DNA from: Nitrospira japonica
Lineage (GTDB): Bacteria; Nitrospirota; Thermodesulfovibrionia; UBA6902
Reading direction: 5' to 3'
Length of the DNA stretch: 64,000 nucleotides
Assembly (NCBI GenBank): GCA_020723105.1
Contig: DYJL01000014.1
Coordinates: 1-64,000, forward strand
Under the pieces are notes generated by a model. The model did not search any database. It was not told the origin of the DNA and was given only the letters and a program-made list of their open reading frames with translations. Positions 47,300 to 54,712 of this stretch are shown piece by piece. The position numbers and the translations under genes were made by a program. The number at the start of each line of letters is the position of its first letter. Within the stretch, counting starts at the first letter, position 1.

Positions 47300-48748
47300 A
47301 TGAAACTATCGATCTTTTCACGTCTGGTTATTGGTTACCTTGCAATATTTACCCTTGCAATGGCTGTGAGCATGTACACCATTATTCAGCTTTATCAGAT
47401 GGAAAGCATAACGCGCTCCATACTGGCGGTGGATAACAGGCTGACAGATTACGAACAGAAACTTTCAGATATATTTCTGACGTCGCTGCTGTATGAAAAA
47501 AAATTTATCATCATTAAAGATAAGGGATTGTACAACCAGTTTCTTCAGGCCCGGGATGATTTTGACAAAAATCTTAAAGAAGCCGTAGCCACGTCAGATG
47601 ATGCCGAGGTCCGCAATATGCTGACAGCCATAAGGCATTTTTACGATCGTTACCAGTCCTTATTTCAGACCGAGGTGCAATACCTTAGCTCCGGAGAACA
47701 TTATCCTGTCAGCAGGTATAAGGAAGAAAAAGACCAGGCTGTGAATGAAATAACAGAATCTTTGAAAAGTTTAAGGGCCTATAACCGGCAGAACACTTAT
47801 AATAAGGTAAAAAAACTGGACGGCATTGGAGCTACTACCAGCAGGGTTGCTGTAGTAACAGGCATAATGGCACTCACTATTGGTATTATTATATCTGTCG
47901 TTATCACCATAAACATAACAAAACCGCTTTCTGTTATAAAGAGAAAGACCCGGGAAATTGCAAAAGGGAATTTCGGAAATGATTTAATGCTTTTCTCCCC
48001 GCCGGAGATAAAAGAGCTGGCGCTGGCTTTTAATTTAATGTGCACAAAGCTGAAAGCCCTGGATAAGATGAAATCCGATTTCTTCTCACTGATGTCTCAT
48101 GAGCTGAGAACACCGCTTACAACGATAAAGGAAGGGATAAATCTTCTCTGGGAAAGCTTGCCGGGCCGGGAAGCAACAGAAAAGCAGAAAAGACTGATGA
48201 CAATTGTAAACGAAGAGTGCAACCGTCTGATAAATCTCGTCAACTCTTTACTGGATCTGGCAAGGATGGAAGCCGGTATGATGGTTTATAATTTTACTCC
48301 TGTGGACAGCAGTCATTTAATTAACAGGATTGTCCGCGAGATGGAGCCTTTGGCTGATACTAAAAATATCAGCATTGAAACGAGGCTTGCCGACGGACTG
48401 CCTCTTGTGAAAGCCGATAGCGATAAAATACTGGAGGTCTTGAGGAACCTGATAGGGAACGCAGTTAAATTTACACCTAATGGAGGACAGGTGCAAATAA
48501 TTGTTCAGGCCTCTGAAAAGGGGCTGAGTGTTTCTGTGCTGGATACAGGCATTGGCATACCAGCCGAAAAGATTGAAACTGTCTTTGATAAATTCAGGAG
48601 GGCCACTTTTGGGGATTCAGGCAAAATTGTCGGAAGTGGTTTAGGGTTATATATTGTTAAACAGATCATTACAGATCACGGAGGTAAAATTTGGGTAGAA
48701 AGTACAACTGGCAAAGGCAGTGTTTTTACATTTGTTCTGCCTGTCTGA
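47300..48748 (+). CDS. GlrK/QseE-type sensor histidine kinase
   Basis: The 482-residue kinase has a membrane helix (8-28), a helical periplasmic sensor (about 30-185), a second helix (188-208), HAMP (210-260), a histidine box with His in MSHELRTPLTT, and an ATPase domain (GNAVKFTPNGG, GSGLGLYIV). The gene order kinase-lipoprotein-sigma-54 regulator equals glrK-qseG-glrR of enterobacteria, which senses envelope state and controls sigma-54 small RNAs there. Its last 58 bp overlap the lipoprotein gene. Confidence 0.88.
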   Translation: MKLSIFSRLVIGYLAIFTLAMAVSMYTIIQLYQMESITRSILAVDNRLTDYEQKLSDIFLTSLLYEKKFIIIKDKGLYNQFLQARDDFDKNLKEAVATSDDAEVRNMLTAIRHFYDRYQSLFQTEVQYLSSGEHYPVSRYKEEKDQAVNEITESLKSLRAYNRQNTYNKVKKLDGIGATTSRVAVVTGIMALTIGIIISVVITINITKPLSVIKRKTREIAKGNFGNDLMLFSPPEIKELALAFNLMCTKLKALDKMKSDFFSLMSHELRTPLTTIKEGINLLWESLPGREATEKQKRLMTIVNEECNRLINLVNSLLDLARMEAGMMVYNFTPVDSSHLINRIVREMEPLADTKNISIETRLADGLPLVKADSDKILEVLRNLIGNAVKFTPNGGQVQIIVQASEKGLSVSVLDTGIGIPAEKIETVFDKFRRATFGDSGKIVGSGLGLYIVKQIITDHGGKIWVESTTGKGSVFTFVLPV

Positions 48749-49137
48749 TTTCACTTTTATTTTTTGGTTGCATTACGTTGAAGGAAAACAGAAACAGGCT
48801 CATGGCCGAGGGGTATCTCCTGAACAGTCAGAAACTGCTTGCAGCGGGTGATTACAAAGGAGCCCTTGAAGAAAATTTTAAGGTACTGTCAGTTACCGGC
48901 AAGGATATACCAGGGGATGAAGCGCTTTTTAATATCGGGCTGATTTATGCTCATTACGGCAACCCTGGAAAAGATTATAAGAAGTCAGCTTATTATTTTG
49001 GGAAGATTATTGATGAATATCCTCACAGCCGTTTGCTTGAACAGGTGAAGATAATGACAGGTATACTTAATGTCATTGAGAAGGCAAAGCAGGTAGACAT
49101 TGAGATTGAGAAAAAGAAAAAGGAGCTGGCAAGATAG
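48691..49137 (+). CDS. QseG-like lipoprotein with TPR-type repeats
   Basis: The 148-residue protein starts at TTG 48691, six bases after a GGAGG ribosome site, inside the kinase gene. Its signal segment (CFYICSACLISLLFFGC) ends in a lipobox with the acylated Cys near residue 27. Two tetratricopeptide-like helical pairs follow (LLAAGDYKGALEENFK, SAYYFGKIIDEYPHS) and then a coiled-coil tail. It sits between a GlrK-like kinase and a GlrR-like regulator, as QseG does. QseG in E. coli stimulates the kinase from the outer membrane. Confidence 0.75.
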   Translation: MGRKYNWQRQCFYICSACLISLLFFGCITLKENRNRLMAEGYLLNSQKLLAAGDYKGALEENFKVLSVTGKDIPGDEALFNIGLIYAHYGNPGKDYKKSAYYFGKIIDEYPHSRLLEQVKIMTGILNVIEKAKQVDIEIEKKKKELAR

Positions 49138-49139
49138 GA

Positions 49140-50504
49140 ATGGCAGAGTTAACAAGAAGGATATTAGTGGTAGATGACGACAGTAATCTCCTTGAAGTAT
49201 TAAGGATGAGACTTGAATCAGCACGTTATGCAGTTGATACTGCTTTAAGGGAAGAGGAAGCTCTCGAAGCTGTCAAACAACAGCCTTTTGACCTGGCTAT
49301 TATTGATTTACAGCTTGGTAGTTGTGATGGGATATCTCTTATGAAAGATGTGCATCAGATTAATCCGGACCTGCCTGTTATCATCCTTACAGCATACGGC
49401 AGCATCGAGAGCGCGGTAGAGGCCATTAAAAAAGGAGCGTATAGTTACATTACCAAACCCTTTGCTCCGGCTGAGTTGCTTTCACAAATCGAAAAAGCCC
49501 TGGAAACCCGCAGGCTCTCTATGGAGATTAAAAGACTTAAAGGGCTTATGGAAGAGAAATATGACTTTTCAAATATCGTGGTCAAAAGCGAAAAGATGCA
49601 GCACATACTGCAGCAGGTTTCAATCATTGCCAGGTCAGATTCTACTGTGTATATCAATGGAGAAAGCGGCACAGGAAAGGAACTTATTGCCAGGGCCATT
49701 CATCTCGGCAGTGATAGAAAAGACCAGCCGTTTGTAGCCATAAACTGCGCTGCTATCCCTGAGACCTTGCTGGAAAGTGAGCTCTTCGGCTATGAAAAAG
49801 GCGCATTTACCGGTGCTGTACAGAGGACCAGGGGACTGTTTACTCAGGCTCACAAAGGGACTCTTTTTCTGGATGAGATCGGAAACATGCCTCTTTCATT
49901 GCAGAAAAAAAGCCTGCGTGTTCTTCAGGAACGGCAGTTTTATCCTCTCGGCAGTGACAAACCGGTTGAAATTGATGTGAGGTTTATTGCTGCAACGAAT
50001 CAGGACCTGAAAAATGAGGTCAGGGAAGGCCGCTTTCGTGAAGACCTTTTTTACAGAATTCATGTTATCCCGATTAACCTCCCTCCTTTGAGGGAGAGGA
50101 AAGAGGACATCCCTGTACTGGTCGAACAATTTTTAAATGAGTTTAACAGGAGGATGAAAAAAGGCGTAAAAGGGTTAACACCTGCGGCCCTGCAAAAGCT
50201 TATGCTCTACAACTGGCCCGGCAATATCAGGGAGCTAAAGAATACTATCGAGTTTGCAATAACAATGACCCGTCACGATGTCATTGCCGAAGACCTTATA
50301 CTTCAGTCCACGGATCAGACTCATGAAAAATTACAACCTCTTAAAGAGGCGAGGGCTGCTTTTGAAAAAAACTATCTTGTGCATCTTCTGGAGATTACCG
50401 GAGGTAATGTCAGCAAGGCCTCGGAACTGGCCGGTAAATACAGGGCGGATTTTTATAACCTCATCAAGAAATATGACTTAAAGCCCGAAGCCTTCAAAAA
50501 GTAA
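49140..50504 (+). CDS. GlrR/QseF-type sigma-54-dependent response regulator
   Basis: The 454-residue protein has a receiver domain (phospho-acceptor Asp in LAIIDLQLGSCDG), an AAA+ domain with GESGTGKE and a perfect GAFTGA loop, and a C-terminal helix-turn-helix (GGNVSKASELAGKYRADFYNLIKKY) of the GlrR kind. It starts 3 bp after the lipoprotein stop. By family knowledge it activates sigma-54 promoters; no such site is evident beside it. Confidence 0.9.
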   Translation: MAELTRRILVVDDDSNLLEVLRMRLESARYAVDTALREEEALEAVKQQPFDLAIIDLQLGSCDGISLMKDVHQINPDLPVIILTAYGSIESAVEAIKKGAYSYITKPFAPAELLSQIEKALETRRLSMEIKRLKGLMEEKYDFSNIVVKSEKMQHILQQVSIIARSDSTVYINGESGTGKELIARAIHLGSDRKDQPFVAINCAAIPETLLESELFGYEKGAFTGAVQRTRGLFTQAHKGTLFLDEIGNMPLSLQKKSLRVLQERQFYPLGSDKPVEIDVRFIAATNQDLKNEVREGRFREDLFYRIHVIPINLPPLRERKEDIPVLVEQFLNEFNRRMKKGVKGLTPAALQKLMLYNWPGNIRELKNTIEFAITMTRHDVIAEDLILQSTDQTHEKLQPLKEARAAFEKNYLVHLLEITGGNVSKASELAGKYRADFYNLIKKYDLKPEAFKK

Positions 50505-50552
50505 ACCTGTCAATCCAGTGTATGCAATAACATACACTGCCTCTAACAGGTT
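50504..50552. terminator. two-tier hairpin after the GlrR-like gene
   Basis: CAGTGTATG (50516-50524) and CATACACTG (50531-50539) form a perfect 9-bp stem with a 6-nt loop, enclosed by AACCTGT (50504-50510) and ACAGGTT (50546-50552). There is no U-tract, so termination would be rho-assisted, or the structure protects the message end. It directly abuts a MITE. Confidence 0.5.
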
Positions 50553-50713
50553 GCTGAAAAAGTATTTTAGCTGTCATTGCGAGCGAAGCAATCTTTCTTT
50601 ACCGCTCGGGATAAACTCCGTAAACTCACTTCTTTATAAAGCAATAAGTTTGAGATTGCTTAGTCGCAACATCCGCTCCTCGCAATGACAATTACAGACT
50701 TTTTCAGCAGCCT
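50548..50713 (-). mobile_element. MITE of the AGGYTGCTGAAAAAGT family, copy 2
   Basis: This 166-bp element has inverted ends AGGTTGCTGAAAAAGT and its counterpart ending CTTTTTCAGCAGCCT. Its reverse complement matches copy 1 at 44227-44365 over nearly the whole length, with GTCATTGCGAGGAGCG and CAATCTCAAACTTATT in common. It is the longer version. The two inverted copies bracket the ntrY-DUF4390 and glrK-qseG-glrR genes. Confidence 0.78.
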
Positions 50714-50723
50714 TTTAAAGACC

Positions 50724-50785
50724 AGCTTAAGTCGCTTAAACCGTTTTTCTACCCCCTACCCCCTACACCCTAATCCCTATTCCCT
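50724..50785 (-). repeat. dispersed G-rich/TTTAAGC repeat, copy B
   Basis: The reverse complement reads GGGATTAGGG, GTAGGGGGTAG, then AAAAACGGTTTAAGC and CTTAAGC, matching copy A at 29866-29938. It follows the MITE directly. From here to 50937 I see no further gene or signal. Confidence 0.6.
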
Positions 50786-50937
50786 GTCTTAAAGCTCTGC
50801 ACGTCAATTCTTTGATTGCTGCTGTTTGGTAATCCATACAAAATTTGACGCTTCAAAAGTTGTCTGAAGCCCTAACCTGAAGAATTACCTTTTGATTAAA
50901 AGAGGTTGTAAGGATAGTTACATCTTGGGCAAGTTTA

Positions 50938-51915
50938 TTGCTTTATCCTCGAGGAGCTTTTTTAAAGCAGCATCAAATTTATTTGCTCAGGGGAGCTGAG
51001 AAGCAAATCATTAGTTTGAAATTGAGACAGGTTAGTAATTTTAAACATAAAGTTATTTTTGTTGGATGGGTCCTGTGTATAATCCTTTCTCTTTCTCCTG
51101 CAAATCTCTTTGCAGGTGAAGCCGTCATTACGTGGAATGCACCTGTATCGAATGCTGACGGAACACCGCTTACGGACCTTGCCGGATTTAAAATCTACTA
51201 CGGCACCATTTCTGGTATTTATACAGACAACATTGATGTCGGCCGGGTTACAACCAGTCGTATAAGCAACCTGACTGACGGGCTTATCTATTATTTCGTT
51301 GTCACTGCATATGATTTTGCAGGTAACGAAAGCGGGTATTCTAATGAGATCAGCCGGGATATCATAACCTCAAATAATAACCCGCCTTCTGTGGCTCAGC
51401 TTGTTTTCCCGTTAAACTATCAGGAGGATCTGGGCGCAACAGTTGAATTCAGGTGGGACAAATCTGAGGACCTTGATGGAGATATGGTGGCGTATGATCT
51501 TTATGTATGTGAAGATGAGAATTTTATAACAAGCTGTATAGTTGAGTCAGATATAGCGGGCCTTTTGAATAATGATATTGTCTATGCAGGAATCAGCAGT
51601 TCTGAAATAGAGCTCTTAATGTTTGCATTAGTAGCAACGCTTGCAGGCATTGTTATAAAAAGAGATAGAGTGTTCTCATTGCTGGCAGTGACAGTAACTG
51701 CAGGAATCATTCTAATATCCTGTGGAGGCGGGGGCGGAGGTGGCGGCAGCGGCAGCGGAGTAGCGACATCAGTAAATGATGACAGGGGTTCTGACGAAGT
51801 TACCATGACGGTATCAGGCCTTAAGACTGGAACTGTTTATTATTGGAAAGTTGTTGCAAAGGACTACAACGGTGGAGTAACGGACAGCAGTGTATGGAGT
51901 TTTGATACACGGTAA
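50938..51915 (+). CDS. fibronectin type III domain protein with internal membrane/lipobox-like insert
   Basis: The open frame starts at TTG 50938, but the signal peptide (VIFVGWVLCIILSLSPANLFAG) suggests a nearer start such as TTG 51016. One fibronectin type III domain follows (about 60-138; AGFKIYYGTISGIY, YYFVVTAYDFAGNES). A second begins at 145 (FRWDKSEDLDGD) and finishes at the C-terminus (TGTVYYWKVVAKDYNGG). Between its halves lies an insert with two hydrophobic stretches (LLMFALVATLAGIVI, VFSLLAVTVTAGIILISC) and a run of eight Gly, which resembles the start of a lipoprotein. Exported; function unknown. Confidence 0.7.
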   Translation: MLYPRGAFLKQHQIYLLRGAEKQIISLKLRQVSNFKHKVIFVGWVLCIILSLSPANLFAGEAVITWNAPVSNADGTPLTDLAGFKIYYGTISGIYTDNIDVGRVTTSRISNLTDGLIYYFVVTAYDFAGNESGYSNEISRDIITSNNNPPSVAQLVFPLNYQEDLGATVEFRWDKSEDLDGDMVAYDLYVCEDENFITSCIVESDIAGLLNNDIVYAGISSSEIELLMFALVATLAGIVIKRDRVFSLLAVTVTAGIILISCGGGGGGGGSGSGVATSVNDDRGSDEVTMTVSGLKTGTVYYWKVVAKDYNGGVTDSSVWSFDTR

Positions 51916-52028
51916 CAGACTGCAGACGTTTCAACTAATCTTTAAACCCTCGATGCTGGCTTATCAGGCTTTTCAATGGTTGTATGGTAAAATAGTCATA
52001 CTTTACTGGACCATTTCAAGGAGGACTG

Positions 52029-52355
52029 ATGATTCCCGAACTTAAATATGATGACAAAGGGCTTATTCCTGCGATAATACAGGATGTGAAAAATAACGAA
52101 GTTCTTATGATGGCGTATATGAATGCAACTTCTCTGGAGCAGACTGTAAAAACCGGCAAGACTCATTTCTGGAGCAGGTCCAGGCAGAAGTACTGGATGA
52201 AGGGAGAGACTTCAGGGAATGTGCAGCATGTCAGGGAAATTTATTATGATTGTGATGCGGACACGTTACTGATAAAAGTTGAGCAGGCCGGCGCCGGCGC
52301 CTGTCACACAGGCCACAGGACGTGTTTTTACAGAAAATTAGATTTGGAAAAATAG
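52029..52355 (+). CDS. hisI: phosphoribosyl-AMP cyclohydrolase
   Basis: The 108-residue HisI opens the purine ring of phosphoribosyl-AMP in histidine synthesis. The motifs [27 protein letters not shown] and [10 protein letters not shown] supply the zinc and magnesium ligands. There is no fused HisE domain. It has an AAGGAGG ribosome site. No other his genes are in the window, so the pathway is scattered. Confidence 0.96.
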   Translation: MIPELKYDDKGLIPAIIQDVKNNEVLMMAYMNATSLEQTVKTGKTHFWSRSRQKYWMKGETSGNVQHVREIYYDCDADTLLIKVEQAGAGACHTGHRTCFYRKLDLEK

Positions 52356-52442
52356 TGCAGGGCCTGTCAAAATATTTGTAAGTTTTTAGTCTAATCACTA
52401 ACAACTATTTACTAATCACTGTTTTTAAACGGGGGGGGCAAA

Positions 52443-52787
52443 ATGAGTTTAGGCAAAAAGGGCGAGGAGCTCGCAGAGGGATATCTCAGAAAACAGGGCT
52501 ATAAAATTATTGAGCAAAATTACAAAACTCCATTTGGCGAAATAGATATAATTGCAAGGCATAATGATGCGCTTGTCTTTATTGAAGTCAAGACCAGGGA
52601 GAGTATCGAGTTTGGTCTGCCGTTTGAATCTGTAACCAGATCGAAAAGACGAAAGATTACCAACGTAGCCCTGTCATACCTTAAGAGATTTCAGGACTTG
52701 CCTCCGTGCAGATTTGATGTTTTGAGTATTTGCTATAAGGACCGGAAGCCCGAGTTTGAATTAATAAGGGATGCCTTTGAGATATAA
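52443..52787 (+). CDS. YraN/UPF0102 family nuclease-like protein
   Basis: This 114-residue protein has a Holliday-junction-resolvase-like fold: KKGEELAEGYLRKQGYKI, GEIDIIARHNDALVFIEVKTR (the D-ExK catalytic pattern) and a C-terminal FDVLSI segment. Its biological role is not firmly known in the family. An unusual run of G (52432-52438) serves as ribosome site. Confidence 0.93.
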   Translation: MSLGKKGEELAEGYLRKQGYKIIEQNYKTPFGEIDIIARHNDALVFIEVKTRESIEFGLPFESVTRSKRRKITNVALSYLKRFQDLPPCRFDVLSICYKDRKPEFELIRDAFEI

Positions 52788-52910
52788 GTTTTCTGCTATA
52801 CAAGCGTATTAAATTTTTCTTGCTTACTGATGAAAGAATCTGATATAAACTAATCAAAAGCGATGAAAACATAGAGATTGCTCGCGGTGGCCCTTTAGTC
52901 ATCAGATAGT

Positions 52911-53066
52911 TATGTCTATGAAATACAGAACCGTTTTACGGTGTTGGTGAGAAAAAATTACTGGTATGCAAATGATATAGGGATGATTAAGGAATGCAAT
53001 ATTATTAAGAATAAATGCGTAGAACTTATAAATATCACAGATGGAATATCGCGACCGGTTAATTAG
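52911..53066 (+). pseudogene. possible degenerate gene remnant next to the tRNA genes
   Basis: An open stretch of about 51 codons without a proper start reads YVYEIQNRFTVLVRKNYWYA, then NDIGMIKECN, and ends at TAG 53064-53066. The segment YWYANDIGMIK recalls a motif seen in some exported lipoproteins (Y-A-x-x-VG-I/L-K). It may be leftover sequence from an older insertion. The rest of 52788-53149 shows no gene. Confidence 0.25.
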
Positions 53067-53149
53067 TGTGACATCTTAATTGTCAAGGGCCTGTTATTAA
53101 GCACCTGCATCTTAGAATTTGAGGGGCGAATTATGCTATTATTCATGCA

Positions 53150-53228
<79 letters not shown>

Positions 53229-53236
53229 ATCCCCGT

Positions 53237-53310
53237 GCCCCCTTAGCTCAGTCGGATAGAGCACAGGTTTCCTAAACCTGGTGCCGCAGGTTCGATCCCT
53301 GCAGGGGGCG
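53237..53310 (+). tRNA. tRNA-Arg (anticodon CCT), integration target
   Basis: The acceptor stem GCCCCCT pairs with AGGGGGC. The anticodon loop TTCCTAA inside CAGGT/ACCTG gives CCT, and the T-arm is GCAGGTTCGATCCCTGC. Unlike the neighbouring tRNA-Pro, no CCA is encoded (G then CTTTTC). The 3' half also serves as the end of the integrase gene on the opposite strand, so the element restored this part on integration. Confidence 0.95.
53272..53310. other. attachment site (attL) in the 3' half of tRNA-Arg
   Basis: The integrase coding frame enters the tRNA and ends at TAG (53274-53272) in the anticodon loop, so the crossover lies within the tRNA 3' half. The other end (attR) should be a direct repeat of part of this segment. 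I find none up to 64000, so it lies outside the window. Confidence 0.65.
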
Positions 53311-54399
53311 CTTTTCTTTACAAGCAGTTACGGTCTGTTCTGTAGAATCTGCATTAAGAATTTTTTTTGACTGTAGCAAAATTGTAGCAGAGTCCAGCAA
53401 TTCAACACTCGATCTTAATGATTCCGGGTAGTGATGAGCGTACCGCTGGGTCGTGGATACATCCTTATGTCCAAGCAGTTTTGATATCTTGTAAATATCC
53501 ACTCCGCTTTGAGCGAGCCTCGTAGCAAAAGAATGCCTCAGATCATGAAATCTGAATTTCTCAATACCGGATTCTCTGACCGCTTCGTTGAATTTATTCT
53601 TGAGCTTCCACCTGTCAATCTTTTTATTTGCACCGTTGAAGAATACATAACCTGAAATGCTCTTGACCTTTGATCTTTCCATGAGCACTTGAAACGCCGT
53701 CTGATTAATCGGAATGGTTCTTGTGTCGTTTGTCTTTTCTCTTGTAGTTGTAAGTGTCATTCGTTGAAGGTCAATGTTCTTCCACTTCAGGTTGATGATT
53801 TCTTCCTGACTCATGCCGGTGTTTAACCCGATAACAATGATTTCCGCTAACTGCCCGTTCATCTTGCCATAAGACGCCTCCAGAAGTTTTGTCTCTTCTT
53901 CGGGTGTCAGCCAACGGTCAATCTTGCCTGCTTTAAGGCCCAACTTGACCTGACTTACGGGATTCTCCTTCAACCACCTCCATGTCTTGATTGCAGCGTT
54001 GAAAGCGTTGCTTAAGAGTCTGATCTCGTTTAGCACTGTTGAGTCCGCTGCTTTCTCCTGCTTCCTTTTGAGCTTGTAATCAATAATGGATTCGGGAGTG
54101 ATTTCGGAAATTGTCCTGCCGGAAAACACGGTTTGAAGATGAGTAAGAGCGTCCCTTTTTCTTTCTATCGTTGACTGTTTGTTAGTGCATTCTGTGAAGT
54201 ATCGTGTCATCATCTCGTCAAAGGTCTTTGTCCGGGCCAGGGCATTTTGGAAGTATTTTCCTTCCTGAATCTCCATAAGAATTTTGGCATAAATCCTCTC
54301 GGCCAGTTTTTTGTTTTCGGTGTCGGTGGAAATTTGAGTCCGTCTTCCATCCTGCGTAATGCTGATCCAGTAAATTTTATCTCTTCGATAAAGCCCCAT
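53272..54399 (-). CDS. tyrosine-type site-specific integrase
   Basis: This 375-residue phage-type integrase has an N-terminal arm domain, a core-binding domain (55-150) and a catalytic domain with HDLRH (His285, Arg288), LLGH (His311) and the nucleophile in QRYAHH (Tyr320). The first catalytic Arg, normally in TGMR/TGLR, is Ser197 (NTGMSQEEI). The last residues PLQGSNLRHQV are encoded by the antisense of the tRNA-Arg 3' half, a hallmark of integrases next to their attachment site. It starts at the stop of the excisionase-like gene. Confidence 0.9.
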   Translation of the reverse strand: MGLYRRDKIYWISITQDGRRTQISTDTENKKLAERIYAKILMEIQEGKYFQNALARTKTFDEMMTRYFTECTNKQSTIERKRDALTHLQTVFSGRTISEITPESIIDYKLKRKQEKAADSTVLNEIRLLSNAFNAAIKTWRWLKENPVSQVKLGLKAGKIDRWLTPEEETKLLEASYGKMNGQLAEIIVIGLNTGMSQEEIINLKWKNIDLQRMTLTTTREKTNDTRTIPINQTAFQVLMERSKVKSISGYVFFNGANKKIDRWKLKNKFNEAVRESGIEKFRFHDLRHSFATRLAQSGVDIYKISKLLGHKDVSTTQRYAHHYPESLRSSVELLDSATILLQSKKILNADSTEQTVTACKEKRPLQGSNLRHQV

Positions 54400-54627
54400 T
54401 TACATATCGCCTCCTTTCCTGGGGCCTCTGGCCTGAATAAAAGGATTATAACTTGAATGGGGTACTCTTGTGCAGTCTCTCTTCCATTTTTCGATATCGT
54501 CAAGGTCAAACCTGAGGCAGCCGTTTAATTTAATGCAGGGGATCTGGCCCAACTCCGACCACTGGTAAAGGGTCTTTACCTTGATTTTGAGTATCTCCGA
54601 CAATTCTTTTATTGTGAGCAGCTTCAT
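54400..54627 (-). CDS. AlpA/excisionase-like helix-turn-helix protein
   Basis: The 75-residue protein begins LTIKELSEILKIKVKTLYQW and continues with IPCIKLNGCLRFDLDDIEKW, the MerR-like HTH_17 pattern of excisionase (Xis) and AlpA regulators. It directly abuts the integrase gene, so it probably steers integrase direction or controls its transcription. Confidence 0.85.
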   Translation of the reverse strand: MKLLTIKELSEILKIKVKTLYQWSELGQIPCIKLNGCLRFDLDDIEKWKRDCTRVPHSSYNPFIQARGPRKGGDM

Positions 54628-54712
54628 TGTTTGTTTATTATATTCTTAACTCCTTTCTGGTTTCTGACTCATTATTAAATTTCGGGCAGAAATCATGTAA
54701 GTCATTTTCAAA

